NCBI GenBank assembly: GCA_964017235.1
Contig: OZ024936.1
Location: 36,292,040 to 36,356,039 of the forward strand
Length of the DNA stretch: 64,000 nucleotides
Source of the DNA: Sabellastarte sp. h YS-2021
Lineage: Eukaryota; Annelida; Polychaeta; Sabellida; Sabellidae
Direction: 5' to 3'
Part shown: piece after piece, positions 11,538 through 22,399 of the stretch
Position numbering within the stretch: the first letter of the stretch is position 1
How the letters are laid out: each line of letters begins with the position of its first letter
Program-made: the position numbers and the translations under genes
The notes under the pieces: generated by a model
Database searches by the model: none
What the model was told of the DNA's origin: nothing
What the model saw: only the letters and a program-made list of their open reading frames with translations

Positions 11538-11790
11538 AGATTGGGGCTCAGTGGTGTAGTATGTAACACATTCACCTCCTACCCCTGAGGTTGTCTGTTC
11601 GAACCCCAGACCTGGTTCTATGTTGGAAAATATGTAGTTTCTTTCCTATGCTTAGCCATTTACATTGGAGAATCTCAATCAACTAGTATGCACTGGTTTT
11701 CTCTGCCCTTAAAACTACCTGCCATGATAAAACCCTATCCATATATGTACAAAGCAACATTAAACTCATATAAATAAATAAAATAAATTT

Positions 11791-13699
11791 CAGCTGGATC
11801 ATCTTTGTGTATGCTAAAAGTTGATATTTTGAAAATTAGTGTGTATTTTTACAGTTCACTTTAATTTTTCCATAGTGAGGAGTCTATTTTCTTATATAGG
11901 TCAGCAATAAATATTACACCTTTTATTATATCAGTCTTGATAGAAACTAGTGACATTCGAGATGTGTAGGTTTTACCAAAGATTACTATATAGGTACCTT
12001 ATCCTTTCATTCTTTTGGAATTTAGTCCAGTACTCTAGTATTATTTATCACCATCTTTCAGCTAACTAGCCCTTCAGAATATCTTTATTATACTACGACT
12101 TTATCCCCTTTACTGCTCTATAGTTTTTCTCAAGGTCCTCAATATCAGTTCATTTGGCTGCATTTTGAGTGCAATTGCAAATTTTACAGTTTCTCTAATT
12201 TTTAGTAGCAGAATTTCAAAAGATGTGTCATCTAAATGGCAGTGCATATGATAGTTGTTCACTATTATATAAGTTTGTAACTGTGTAAAACAAACATATA
12301 TTCTGAGGCCCTTGTATGAAGTAACACTATAAACAGTATAATAAGATTGTATTATGAGTCATTTTTCACCAATTTTTCTGATTTATCAAAAGGGAGGATG
12401 GTATCAAGCTTGGGATTTTTTTCTTTGAAAGATTAGAGCACACACAATATTATTATACTATAAAATTATTGACAATGAAGAGGAAGTTTGTAGTTTAGTT
12501 ATATTTGAATACACTGATTGGCAAACACAGCAGTTTTAAATAGTCATGGGTTTTGGCTTTCAATTATACCATCTAAAAATCCTAATACTTAATGTAAAGT
12601 TATATAATATATCTCTTCATATTATCAGATTTAATGTCACACTTCGGAGTATCTTACACTTTCTACTTTGCAGTAGTCCAATCTATTAGAATTTGAAACA
12701 CAAAAATCTTTCAACACTATGTTCCGATGAATACATGATCAGGCTCAGGTATATTTGGAATTAGTTCAACATTTTTGAGTTCATCCCTTTAACAATTCTT
12801 TGATGTTGTATTTTGGAAGCATCATAGAACATTTTAAAAACTCATTCTTCTGGTCTTTGATGATACAGGAACATCAACTCAATATAAGCAAATATGATAT
12901 ATTTAGAAGATTTAGAAAATTAATTAAAAAGTTGCTTGTGTTCAAAAGCTACCTGATCTTCAGAAGATATAGAAAATTGATATCAGTTGGATAAAGTTAA
13001 GGACATGGGCTAAGTTATTCATGTCGCATTTGATATTTTCGGATATTATTCACACGGTTATATAGTTCAGATATTTAAAGTTTCTTGTATTTGAGTTTGC
13101 TCAAGAGGCGAGGAAGATATCAACCACCCAAAGCAGAAAACTGAGATTGTTTCCGGGAAATATTGTGCAATTTTATATATTAAAATAGATAAAGAAAGAA
13201 TTGATTTGAACCTGTGTTTCGAGGGATTTGTTGTGCAGTTACAATACTGTAGTAGATGAAGAAAATACAGATGGAGGTAGTCTTTAACATGTTTTGTCTG
13301 CTCTGTGTCAGAAACGGGATTTTGGGAAGTTTCTTGACGCAGTTGAAGAAACATAAATTCAGGAAAAAGCAAATTTTTGATCTTAAATTTTGATAGCCAG
13401 GATTTTTTGAATAAACTTTTTACAATTCAGAAATAGAAACACCTGAGAAATTTTTTAAAAGTAGTTACGTAACTTTTATGATGTAACATTTTAGGGAGAG
13501 CCTATAGATGTGTCTGGTCCCAGACATATAAAATTCTCTGTACAGTATGTGTCAGGCTCCAGAAATATCTAAAAGTCAGGTCAGATGTTTATTCCCATTT
13601 GTCACAAAAGAGGACCATTGTTATTGTGACAAATGATTTTAAAGCAGCATATGACTACTAATAGGATATTATTTCGAAACCAACAACTCAATGACCTCA
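11791..13699. other. AT-rich non-coding DNA
   Basis: I see no ORF, RNA gene or repeat with definable ends here. Short ORFs such as 12800-12994 are low-complexity and unconvincing. Confidence 0.5.
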
Positions 13700-13708
13700 T
13701 ATTTTAAT

Positions 13709-15161
13709 CGCAGTGGTTAAATCACGGGACATCTCGATATGTAACTACCTGGCTAAATGTCGGGAAGTAATTTCATGGTTGATTTTTCATCATTAGTTTT
13801 CTATATTGTTAGAAAATCTGGGAAATCTGTGACCTCATACCTTCTGATGAATATTAATGTTGCCGCCGTCTCCCAGTGGGTCATACAGGTTACTAGACGA
13901 GGGACTTACAGTGGACGTGAGCATGGAAACGCTTAACTAAAATCTTGATCAGTTTATTAACTACAGTGGTCCTACCATGGATGAAGCGGTTCACAATCAC
14001 CCAAACATCAGAACATCAAGTCAAACAGAATCGGTCACCGACCATACAAAAACAGCTACAAATAATCAGATTCAAAGTAAGAAACTGATATGGGACCACA
14101 ATAATGATTAAACAACATACTTGAAAGTTATAGACTAAAATAGGTATCACTATTATTGGTATCACAGAATTCATAAAACAATACTAATCTCCAACAGTAA
14201 TGCATTAATGACAACTACAAAGCTCATCCCAATAATGTAAAGTATTCAAGATAATTATTACAGTTTACAACAGATATGGTGATTAACTGAATCAAAAATA
14301 GATACAAGTTCAACAAATTCAATGAAAATGAATTTCAAGAGTTTCACTAAAAACAGTAAGCAAGTTACCAAGTGCTAGCTAATGTAAACAAACATAATAA
14401 TTACTGAACAGTTACAATATCATTCATACAGTTGTAACACTAACCTGCAACATCACCAACACAACCAACAACTCTCACACAAAGTTCTTCCCAAAACCCA
14501 GCTACTGCAACAGCATGTTTACCCTTTAAAACCAACTTTAACACTGAACAAAATGTCCGTTTTTCCCGTGATTGTAACACACAAACTGGTGGAAGTAAAA
14601 TTCTTTTATTTCTAACCGCTTATATAAAATAGTTATCGACGAGTTCTAAAACCCAGCCGCGATCGCGGTGACATTAATGAGTTGGTGCTACTGCCGTGAG
14701 TTTAAAGTATCTTATCTTCTTCAAGACTTCCATTTTATAAAATATTGCTACAAAACCCCAAGGGAAATCCATGACCTCATATCTTCTCATGAATATTAAT
14801 GAGTTGGATCTACTATCGTCAGTTCTCGAGTTAAAAGTATTTGATCATCTTTCAGGCTTCCATTTTATAAAATATTGCTAAAAACCCCCAAGGGAAATCC
14901 ATGACCTCATATGTTCTCATGAATATTAATGAGTTGGTGCTAGTGTTGTGAGTTCTCGAGTTAAAAGTATTTGATCTTCTAAAGTATTAGCTAAAGTATT
15001 TAATCTTCTTTGAGGCTTCCATTTTGTAAAATATTGCTACAAAATGTGATATAAAGTACTTCTACCCTAGATGAAGCACTTCCCGGTTCTCATTATTTAG
15101 CACTTCCCGACAAATAGCCAATATGTTACATATCGGGACGTCCCGGGGCATAACCTTGCTG
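13709..15161. mobile_element. Non-autonomous DNA transposon, ~1.45 kb
   Basis: Bases 13710-13768 and the reverse complement of 15102-15159 align over about 58 bp (shared blocks GTTA, CGGGAC, CGATATGTAAC, GGCTA, GTCGGGAAGT). The direct repeat TATTTTAAT flanks both sides (13700-13708 and 15162-15170), consistent with an 8-9 bp target duplication. There is no transposase. The interior holds tandem repeats (14680-15050) and sequence I do not recognise. An 8-bp duplication would fit hAT and 9 bp would fit Mutator; I cannot decide. Confidence 0.65.
14680..15050. repeat. Tandem repeat, ~120-bp units
   Basis: About three units carry TTCCATTTTATAAAATATTG, ATCCATGACCTCATAT and CATGAATATTAATGAGTTGG blocks. 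A further relative of the GACCTCATA/GAATATTAATG block is at 13828-13860, near the other end of the same transposon. A weakly related GACCTCATATTTCC block recurs at 20519, in the tandem repeat right of element A1. Confidence 0.7.
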
Positions 15162-15170
15162 TATTTTAAT

Positions 15171-15901
15171 TCTGTGCGTGCTTGAATATTTATGAGGCTT
15201 AGTTGGGAAAAATATAATTTAGTGTTGGAATATGAATTTAATTCAATAACTAGATGCAACTTTCAACTAATGGGTAGGATTTAATTTATGATAAAGAGCA
15301 ATGGCTTGCCCCAGGTCAACTCCAGCTACTGCTGGTTAGAGGTTATGTTTAGAGGTTAAGTCTTGGTCAAATATTCTTGACTGTATCTGGGTAGAATAAG
15401 TATTTTTCGGGATTTAAAAATAAGTATACTTTTATTTGTGCACACATAAATTTGTTGGATTATTTGTGAATAAAGAATCACATTTATGAATACCTCTCTG
15501 GGTTTTTCTTGTATAATCTTGGCCCTCGGCATGCTACAATATGAATGTAAATGAATTGCACAAGTCAATGTAAAATATGGAGAACCCGATGCATAGTGAT
15601 TTACTTATTTGTCATGGACCTGATACATAGTCACTTCGTTTTAATTAACTTTAAGTGGCTACATGGCACATTTTAAGTCGGTCCATCCAGGACCATAGCT
15701 AGATTGCCACCAATTTTGCGTTGTTTAAAGCTATATTTTTCTAATTGATACAAATATAAAAATGTTTCAATAATGTGTATCGATTTCAGTAACCTGTGTT
15801 TAAAATTAGGGCGTGGCTGCAGTATGGTAAAACCGTTCCGTAGAAAATATACTGCAGTACAGATTGCCACACTCCAGAACTTTGTCTCAAGTGCAGTTTC
15901 T
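15171..15901. other. Non-coding spacer left of element A1
   Basis: No gene recognised. The last ~20 bases (15881-15900, TTTGTCTC then GTTTC) resemble bases 20562-20581, so they are the left flank of the repeat that element A1 split. Confidence 0.45.
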
Positions 15902-15903
15902 TT

Positions 15904-15925
15904 AAGCGTCCCGCAAGGGACGCTT
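15904..15925 (+). other. 5' terminal hairpin of element A1
   Basis: Nine-base-pair perfect stem AAGCGTCCC/GGGACGCTT closed by GCAA. A mutated copy of the same structure opens element A2 at 50240. Confidence 0.85.
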
Positions 15926-16301
15926 GTTTGTGTATGGGAGAGCTTCCGGCTCCGCCAGCTCCGCATTTTGTTTTCCTTATAACTCTGTAACCGTTAGGCA
16001 GATTCTTTTCAAATTTGGCAGGTTTAGGCAGTAGCCTTGGGGAATTTTTTTGAATATGCTGCAGTGACATTTCAACCAATCAGAGAGGTCACATGACCAA
16101 AAATGTCTTTTTTCGATGGGGAAGCTTGTCCGGATGATAACTTGAAAGGAATTTTATCAATTCACCTGAAACTTGGCAAATACATTCATTCTATTAAAAT
16201 CTGGAAATCATTAGATTTTGGCATTGATTGGTCAAGAAATGGCCGAGTAATTAATGATTAATTAATCATTACGAATTTTCCAAATAAGGAAAACACAAAA
16301 A

Positions 16302-17230
16302 TGCTTATATCTCGAAAACCGTGCTAGATAGAGCGATTTCGACGAAATTTTTGACCCACAGGGTATCACTGTGGAGTAACTTTCCCAATTTTCAAAAAAT
16401 TTTTGTCTCGTCCAAAATGGCGGCCATTTTGAATTTTCGAAATTTTCGCAAAAATTGCAAAACACAAAAATGCTTATATCTCAAAAACCGTGCTAGATAG
16501 AGCAATTTTGACAAAATTTTTGACCCGCAGGATATCTCTGCGGAGTACTTTTCCCAATTTTCAAAAAATTTTTGTCTCGCCAAAAATGGCGGCCATTTTG
16601 AATTTTCGAAATTTTCGCAAAAATTGCAAAACACAAAAATGCTTATATCTCGAAAACCGTGCTAGATAGAGCGATTTCGACGAAATTTTTGACCCGCAGG
16701 GTATCTCTGCAGATTGGTTATTCCAATTTTGAAAAAATTTTTGTCTCGCCAAAAATGGCGGCCATTTTGAATTTTTCGAATTTTTCGCAAAAATTACAAA
16801 ACATAAAAATGCTTATATCTCGAAAACCCTGCAAGATAGAGCGATTTCGACGGAATTTTTGACCCACAGGGTATATCTGCAGAGTAGCCATGCCAATTTT
16901 CAAAAAAAATTTGTCTCGCCAAAAATGGCGGTCATTTTGAATTTTCGAATTTTTCACAAAAATTGCAAAACATAAAAATGCTTATATCTCGAAAACCGTG
17001 CTAGATAGAGCGACTTCGACGAAATTTTTGACCCACAGGGTATCTCTGCAGAGTAGCCATGCCAATTTTCAAAAAAATTTTATCTTGCCAAAAATGGCGG
17101 CCATTTTGAATTTTCGAATTTTTGCGCAAAAATTCCAAAACACAAAAATGCTAATATTTCGAAAACCGTGCTACATAGAGCGATTTCGACGAAATTTTTT
17201 ATCTTCAGGGTATCTCTGCAGAGCAGCTAT
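16302..17230. repeat. 169-bp tandem repeat (family F1), ~6 copies
   Basis: Units begin at about 16302, 16471, 16640, 16810, 16979 and 17149. Conserved blocks are CTTATATCTCGAAAACCGTG, TAGATAGAGCGATTT, GACCCACAGGGTATCT and AAAATGGCGGCCATTTTGAA; the last contains the imperfect palindrome AAAATGGCGGCCATTTT. Short ORFs read through the units on both strands but follow the repeat period and are not genes. Two further copies close the array at about 20000-20270. Confidence 0.9.
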
Positions 17231-17236
17231 CCCAAA

Positions 17237-19907
17237 GAGCTTTCACTTGGTGAAGTTTCAGACCCATAGCTAATTGCTCACCTACTCAAAAAGAGTAAAT
17301 GCGAATTACCTCTAAAAGTATTGCAGATGGCCAATTTTTCTCAAATAACTCATTCACCTACTTTTGGAAGAGCTTTCACTTGGTGAAGTTTCAGACCCGT
17401 AGCTAATTACTCACCTACTCAAAATGAGTAAATGCTAATTATCTCAAAAACTATTGCAGATACCCAATTTTTATCAAATAACTCATTCATGTACTTTTGG
17501 GAGAGCTTTCACATGGTGAAGTTTCAGACCCGTAGATGATTACTCACCTACTCAAAATGAGTAAATGCGAATTATCTCTTAAAAGTATTGCAGATAGCCA
17601 ATTTTTCTCAAATAACTCATTCACCTACTTTTGGAAGAGCTTTCACATGGTCAAGTTTCAGACCCATAGCTAATTACTCACCTACTCAAAATGAGTAAAT
17701 GCTAATTATCTCTAAAAGTATTGCAGATAGCCAATTTTTCTCAAATAACTCATTCACCTACTTTTGGGAGAGCTTTCACATGGTGAAGTTTCAGACTCAT
17801 AGCTAATTATTTACCTACTCAAAATGAGTAAATGCTAATTATCTGTAAAAGTATTGCGGATACCCAATTTTTCTCAAATAACTCATTCACCTACTTTTGG
17901 GAGAGCTTTCACTTGGTGAAGTTTCAGACCCATAGCTAATTACTCGCCTACTCAAAATGAGTAAATGCGAATTATCTCTAAAAGTATTGCAGATAGCCAA
18001 TTTTTCTCAAATAACTCATTCACCTACTTTTGGCAGAGCTTTCACTTGGTGAAGTTTCAGACCCATAGCTAATTACTCACCTACTCAAAATGAGTAAATG
18101 CGAATTATCTCTAAAAGTTTTTGCAGATAGCCAATTTTTGTCAAATTAATCATTCACCTACTTTTGGAAGAGCTTTCACTTGGTGAAGTTTCAGACCCAT
18201 AGCTAATTACTCACCTACTCAAAATGAGTAAATGCGAATTATCTCTAAAAGTATTGCAGATAGCCAATTTTTCTCAAATAACTCATTCACCTACTTTTGG
18301 AAGAGCTTTCACTCTGTGAAGTTTCAGACCCATAGCTAATTACTCACCTACTCAAAATGAGTAAATGCGAATTATCTCTAAAAGTATTGCAGATAGCCAA
18401 TTTTTGTCAAATTAATCATTCACCTACTTTTGGGAGAGCTTTCACTTGGTGAAGTTTCAGACCCATAGCTAATTACTCACCTACTCAAAATGAGTAAATG
18501 CGAATTATCTCTAAAAGTATTGCAGATAGCCAATTTTTGTCAAATTAATCATTCACCTACTTTTGGGAGAGCTTTCACTCTGTGAAGTTTCAGACCCATA
18601 GCTAATTACTCACCTACTCAAAATGAGTAAATGCGAATTATCTCCAAAAGTATTGCCGATAGCCAATTTTTCTCAAATAACTCATTCACCTACTTTTGGC
18701 AGAGCTTTCACTCTGTGAAGTTTCAGACCCATAGCTAATTACTCACCTACTCAAAATGAGTAAATGCGAATTATCTCTAAAAGTATTGCAGATAGCCAAT
18801 TTTTCTCAAATTAATCATTCACCTACTTTTGGGAGAGCTTTCACTCTGTGAAGTTTCAGACCCATAGCTAATTACTCACCTACTCAAAATGAGTAAATGC
18901 GAATTATCTCTAAAAGTATTGCAGATAGCCAATTTTTCTCAAATTAATCATTCACCTACTTTTGGGAGAGCTTTCACTTGGTGAAGTTTCAGACCCATAG
19001 CTAATTACTCACCTACTGAAAATGAGTAAATGCGAATTATCTCTAAAAGTATTGCAGATAGCCAATTTTTGTCAAATTAATCATTCACCTACTTTTGGGG
19101 GAGCTTTCACTTGGTGAAGTTTCAGACCCATAGCTAATTACTCACCTACTCAAAATGAGTAAATGCGAATTATCTCTAAAAGTATTGCAGATAGCCAATT
19201 TTTCTCAAATAACTCATTCACCTACTTTTGGGAGAGCTTTCACTTGGTGAAGTTTCAGACCCATAGCTAATTACTCGCCTACTCAAAATGAGTAAATGCG
19301 AATTATCTCTAAAAGTATTGCAGATAGCCAATTTTCCTCAAATAACTCATTCACCTACTTTTGGCAGAGCTTTCACTTGGTGAAGTTTCAGACCCATAGA
19401 TAATTATTCACCTACTCAAAATGAGTAAATGTGAATTATCTCTAAAAGTATTGCAGATAGCCAATTTTTCTCAAATAACTCATTCACCTACTTTTGGGAG
19501 AGCTTTCACTCTGTGAAGTTTCAGACCCATAGCTATTTATTCACCTACTCAAAATGAGTAAATGCGAATTATCTCTAAAAGTATTGCGGATACCCAATTT
19601 TTATCAAATACTCATTCATCTATTTGTGGGAGAGCTTTCACATGGTGAAGTTTCAGACCCATAGCTAATTACTCACCTACTCAAAATGAGTAAATGCGAA
19701 TTATCTCTAAAAGTATTGCAGATAGCCAATTTTTCTCAAATAACTCATTCACCTACTTTTGGGAGAGCTTTCACTTGGTGAAGTTTCAGACCCATAGATA
19801 ATTATTCACCTACTCAAAATGAGTAAATGTGAATTATCTCTTAATAGTATTGCAGATAGCCAATTTTTGTCAAATAACTCATTCACCTACTTTTGGAAGA
19901 GCTTTCA
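17237..19907. repeat. 133-bp tandem repeat (family F3), ~20 copies
   Basis: The period is 133 bp (GAGCTTTCAC at 17237, 17370 and so on). Blocks: GAAGTTTCAGACCCATAGCT, CTCAAAATGAGTAAATGCGA, AAAAGTATTGCAGATAGCCA, ACTCATTCACCTACTTTTGG. Each unit holds a small inverted repeat, TTACTCA...TGAGTAA with an 11-base spacer. Variants (TTGGTGAAG versus CTCTGTGAAG; AACTCATT versus TTAATCATT) alternate along the array, suggesting local segmental amplification. The same family recurs at 43586-45675 inside a different element. Confidence 0.95.
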
Positions 19908-19999
19908 CACACGAAAATGAAAAATTGTGAATATCTCGGAAAAGCTATTTCTTCTGCTTTAATGCTCGGCGGGAGATACACACCGCGGCAGTGGTCTTG

Positions 20000-20270
20000 A
20001 CAAAAATTTTTGTCTCCCCAAAAATGGTGGCCATTTTGAATTTTCAAAGTTTTTGCAAAACACAAAAATGCTTATATCTCGAAAACCGTGCTATATGGAG
20101 CGAACTCCACAAAATTTTGGACCTGCTGGGTATCTCTGCAGATTAGCCATGCCAATTTTCAAAATATTTTTGTCTCGCCAAATATAGCGGACATTTTTAA
20201 TTTTTTTATTTTTTGCAAAACACAAAAATGCTTATATCTTGAAAACCGTGCTAGATAGAGCAGACTGCGC
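20000..20270. repeat. F1 169-bp repeat, two degenerate copies
   Basis: After the 133-bp array the F1 sequence resumes (AAAATGGTGGCCATTTTGAA at about 20020, CTTATATCTCGAAAACCGTG at about 20070, a third start at 20230). The 133-bp block therefore sits inside an F1 array, as if inserted or swapped in. Confidence 0.8.
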
Positions 20271-20350
20271 TGACTTTGGTTGCCACAACAGTATAAGGCT
20301 AGAAACAAAGCATTTTCTTAATACTTTAGCACTCACCTTTATAGCCTTTT

Positions 20351-20411
20351 CGGGACGCTTTGTTTTTGCTATGCAAAAAAATTATCTTTTTTTTTGCGAG
20401 CGATCCTCTAG
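20351..20411 (+). other. 3' terminal region of element A1
   Basis: It holds subterminal arm CGGGACGCTT (20351-20360), a TTTTTGC...GCAAAAA hairpin and the end CTAG|T. Counterparts at 7241-7275, 48670-48706 and 55292-55327 share the arm-hairpin-CTAG order, which is the best definition of family A. Confidence 0.75.
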
Positions 20412-20770
20412 TTAACAATGGTTTTCATTGGTTAATTAAATTAATCACGTTTGCAGACAAAAACAGACTGGTTGGATAGATCTTCTGTTTGTTAAATATG
20501 GCTAGAAACCCAATCGTGACCTCATATTTCCTTAAGTCTGTATGTGCAGACGAGTAAAGTATTTGTCTCGAAGGAGGTTTCAGTAACAATTGTTTTCATT
20601 TGTTAATTAAATTAATCACGTTTGCAGACGAAAGATAGGCTGGTTGGCTGGACTTTTGTTTGTAAAATATTGTTAGAAAATCAATCGTGGCTTCATATTT
20701 TCTTGAGTCTTTGTGTGTACTGTGCATTTGATATTGTTATTTGTAAAATATTGCTAGATTTTCTGTTTCT
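20412..20770. repeat. ~171-bp tandem repeat, two copies, host of element A1
   Basis: TAACAATGGTTTTCATT at 20413 and TAACAATTGTTTTCATT at 20584 open two copies sharing TTAATTAAATTAATCACGTT and CAATCGTG blocks. The junction between them at 20560-20585 is the empty-site equivalent of the A1 insertion point. Confidence 0.75.
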
Positions 20771-21154
20771 AAAACTTATCAAGAAACCCCATCGTGGCTT
20801 CATATTTCCTTCACTCCATGAGATGTTTAGGATACCAGTTTGAACCGTACTCTAATTAATTTACTGGAATACGGCAAATGAATGTTACCGTACTGTAGAA
20901 TTTCTTCTTGGGTGCGGTGAATTCCAACACAAATAGCTCAAATTTCGAAGTTGTAGCAAAAATTCCAAAATGGTAGTGAAAATTCCTGATACCGAAAATG
21001 TTGGTCACCTGTACTACTACTGCCTTGCTAGTTGCTACTGCATTTAACGACAGTATTAAAGGTTCTTTAGAATAAACTTTTATCATACAGTTATAGCTTG
21101 CTATCAAAGGCAGCCATTCCATTTATTTCACTGTGAATATTATTTGTCCTTTAG

Positions 21155-21369
21155 TGGTGGTGGACCAATTCACGCCCGAGTACCTATTCACGCCCACCCC
21201 TAAAATGATCAAAAACCAGCACAATTACACAATAAATTATGTATGTGTTTGATCAATTTGATAATTACCTATGATGTGGTGAACATCTTTTCCATTAAAA
21301 AGTACATATCTTTGAGAAAATTGGGGCTGGGCGTGAATAGGTACATGGGCCTGAATTGGTCCACCACCA
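21155..21369. mobile_element. 215-bp MITE with long imperfect TIRs
   Basis: The ends are TGGTGGTGGACCAATTCA and its reverse complement. The match extends about 45 bp inward through CCTATTCACGCCCA with a few mismatches. No clear target duplication and no coding capacity. Confidence 0.75.
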
Positions 21370-22346
21370 TTGACATTTTTACATCAGTTGACAGACTTCG
21401 CTTGGGTGATGAAGTGCATTGGCTGACCAGTACCAATTATTGCTAGGTACCAATTAATAAAGAATGTTCGTATTTCAGTGACGGATACATATCATCAAAC
21501 CCTTTTGTTGTACATTTTTTTGTTTCAATTCATACACAGTTATACCTTATTTACTAGATTTAAAAAGTACTGCTTGAAAAGTTATGTTTATTTTACCTCT
21601 GCCTGGTGGTAATCGGTCCCGACAGTGGGCAGCATCTTTGTGGTGCCACAGAGGTCTTTACAGTGGTTAGCTTGACCCTTTTAATAAACAAAAAAGTTCA
21701 GGATTTACAAGTGTCCTTGAAGTACAGGTATTCGATAAGACAAAATGTATACAGATGGTGACGAATACTACGACAAATACAACATTATCTGAAATATAGC
21801 AGCAAATTAAGCCCCTCCCAGTTCTTTTCTACAATGTAACTGTATAATCATCATCCCAAAAGGATGCTGCAAGCCTTAAGTTGAGACAAATGAAAACATG
21901 AATATTTTGAAAACACATACATTGGCTATGCATAAATCTTGAGTCAATTTGCCTGTAACACCATTTGCCCCTACTTTATTCTACATTTGACACTCTCATG
22001 CAGATATTATAGATATGTCTATTGGTATGAAATTTAGACATGTTATTGCAGCACAAGGTTTGGGCAGTAAATTGTAAATATGAGTATGTTAATGTTAAAA
22101 GCAACATAGAAAATGGCAATGTTAGGCACCATGAAGTTGAGGAAAGCACCTGTCGATATGTAACTTTCAGGAAATAGAAAATGAATTCCATTCTGTAATG
22201 GTATGTCCCACTTGTAATGACTATAGGACAAACTTATTCTGCAGCATGACAATGTCACATGAGTTTTTCACAGTGACTCAGTGTTTCCGTTTACGCACAA
22301 ATGTGCGTAAATTTACGCCGAAATCAAGCGATTTACGCACATATTA
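21370..22346. other. Non-coding DNA with a short palindrome
   Basis: No gene recognised. A perfect inverted repeat TTTACGCAC/GTGCGTAAA lies at 22290-22311, directly after CAGTGTTTCC, a common hAT end sequence, and TTTACGCAC recurs at 22331-22340. It could be a decayed hAT end split by element E1; no right end was found. Confidence 0.4.
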
Positions 22347-22399
22347 TTATATCCCCAGACGAAAGTCGGGGATATATTGGATTTAGGTCCTTTGCGCCG

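Larger units (their letters stand above)
8386..11790 (+). mobile_element. tRNA-derived SINE interrupted by a LINE
   Basis: At 11541-11620, GGGGCTCAGTGGTGTAGTA resembles a tRNA 5' end with a polymerase III A box, and TGTTCGAACCCC at about 11598 is a B box. The body runs to an AT-rich tail of ATAAATAAATAAAATAAA type near 11785. The first bases of the SINE are also present at 8386-8400, left of the LINE, because the LINE inserted within its head and duplicated 15 bp. As the SINE follows tRNA promoter grammar it was probably transcribed by Pol III and mobilised by a partner LINE. Confidence 0.7.
15902..20411 (+). mobile_element. Helitron-like element A1, tandem-repeat core, non-autonomous
   Basis: The 5' end is a perfect hairpin, AAGCGTCCC / GGGACGCTT with a GCAA loop (15904-15925). 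The 3' region carries CGGGACGCTT (20351-20360), the exact reverse complement of the first ten bases of the hairpin, then a GTTTTTGC-type hairpin, and ends CTAG (20408-20411) before T. So the 5' arm is terminal and the 3' arm lies about 50 bp inside, the asymmetric arrangement described for Helentron/HLE2-type Helitron-like elements. The interior is tandem repeats of 169 bp, 133 bp, then 169 bp. Flanks rejoin a ~171-bp host repeat seen intact at 20562-20600, which supports both boundaries. No Rep/helicase ORF. Confidence 0.75.

Noticed and set aside
16262..17273. Overlapping ORFs on both strands in the 169-bp array
   Set aside because: Low-complexity readings of a tandem repeat, with no family motif and the same period as the DNA repeat.
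17237..19907. CRISPR-like array
   Set aside because: Units are contiguous 133-bp tandem copies without unique spacers, in a eukaryotic genome.
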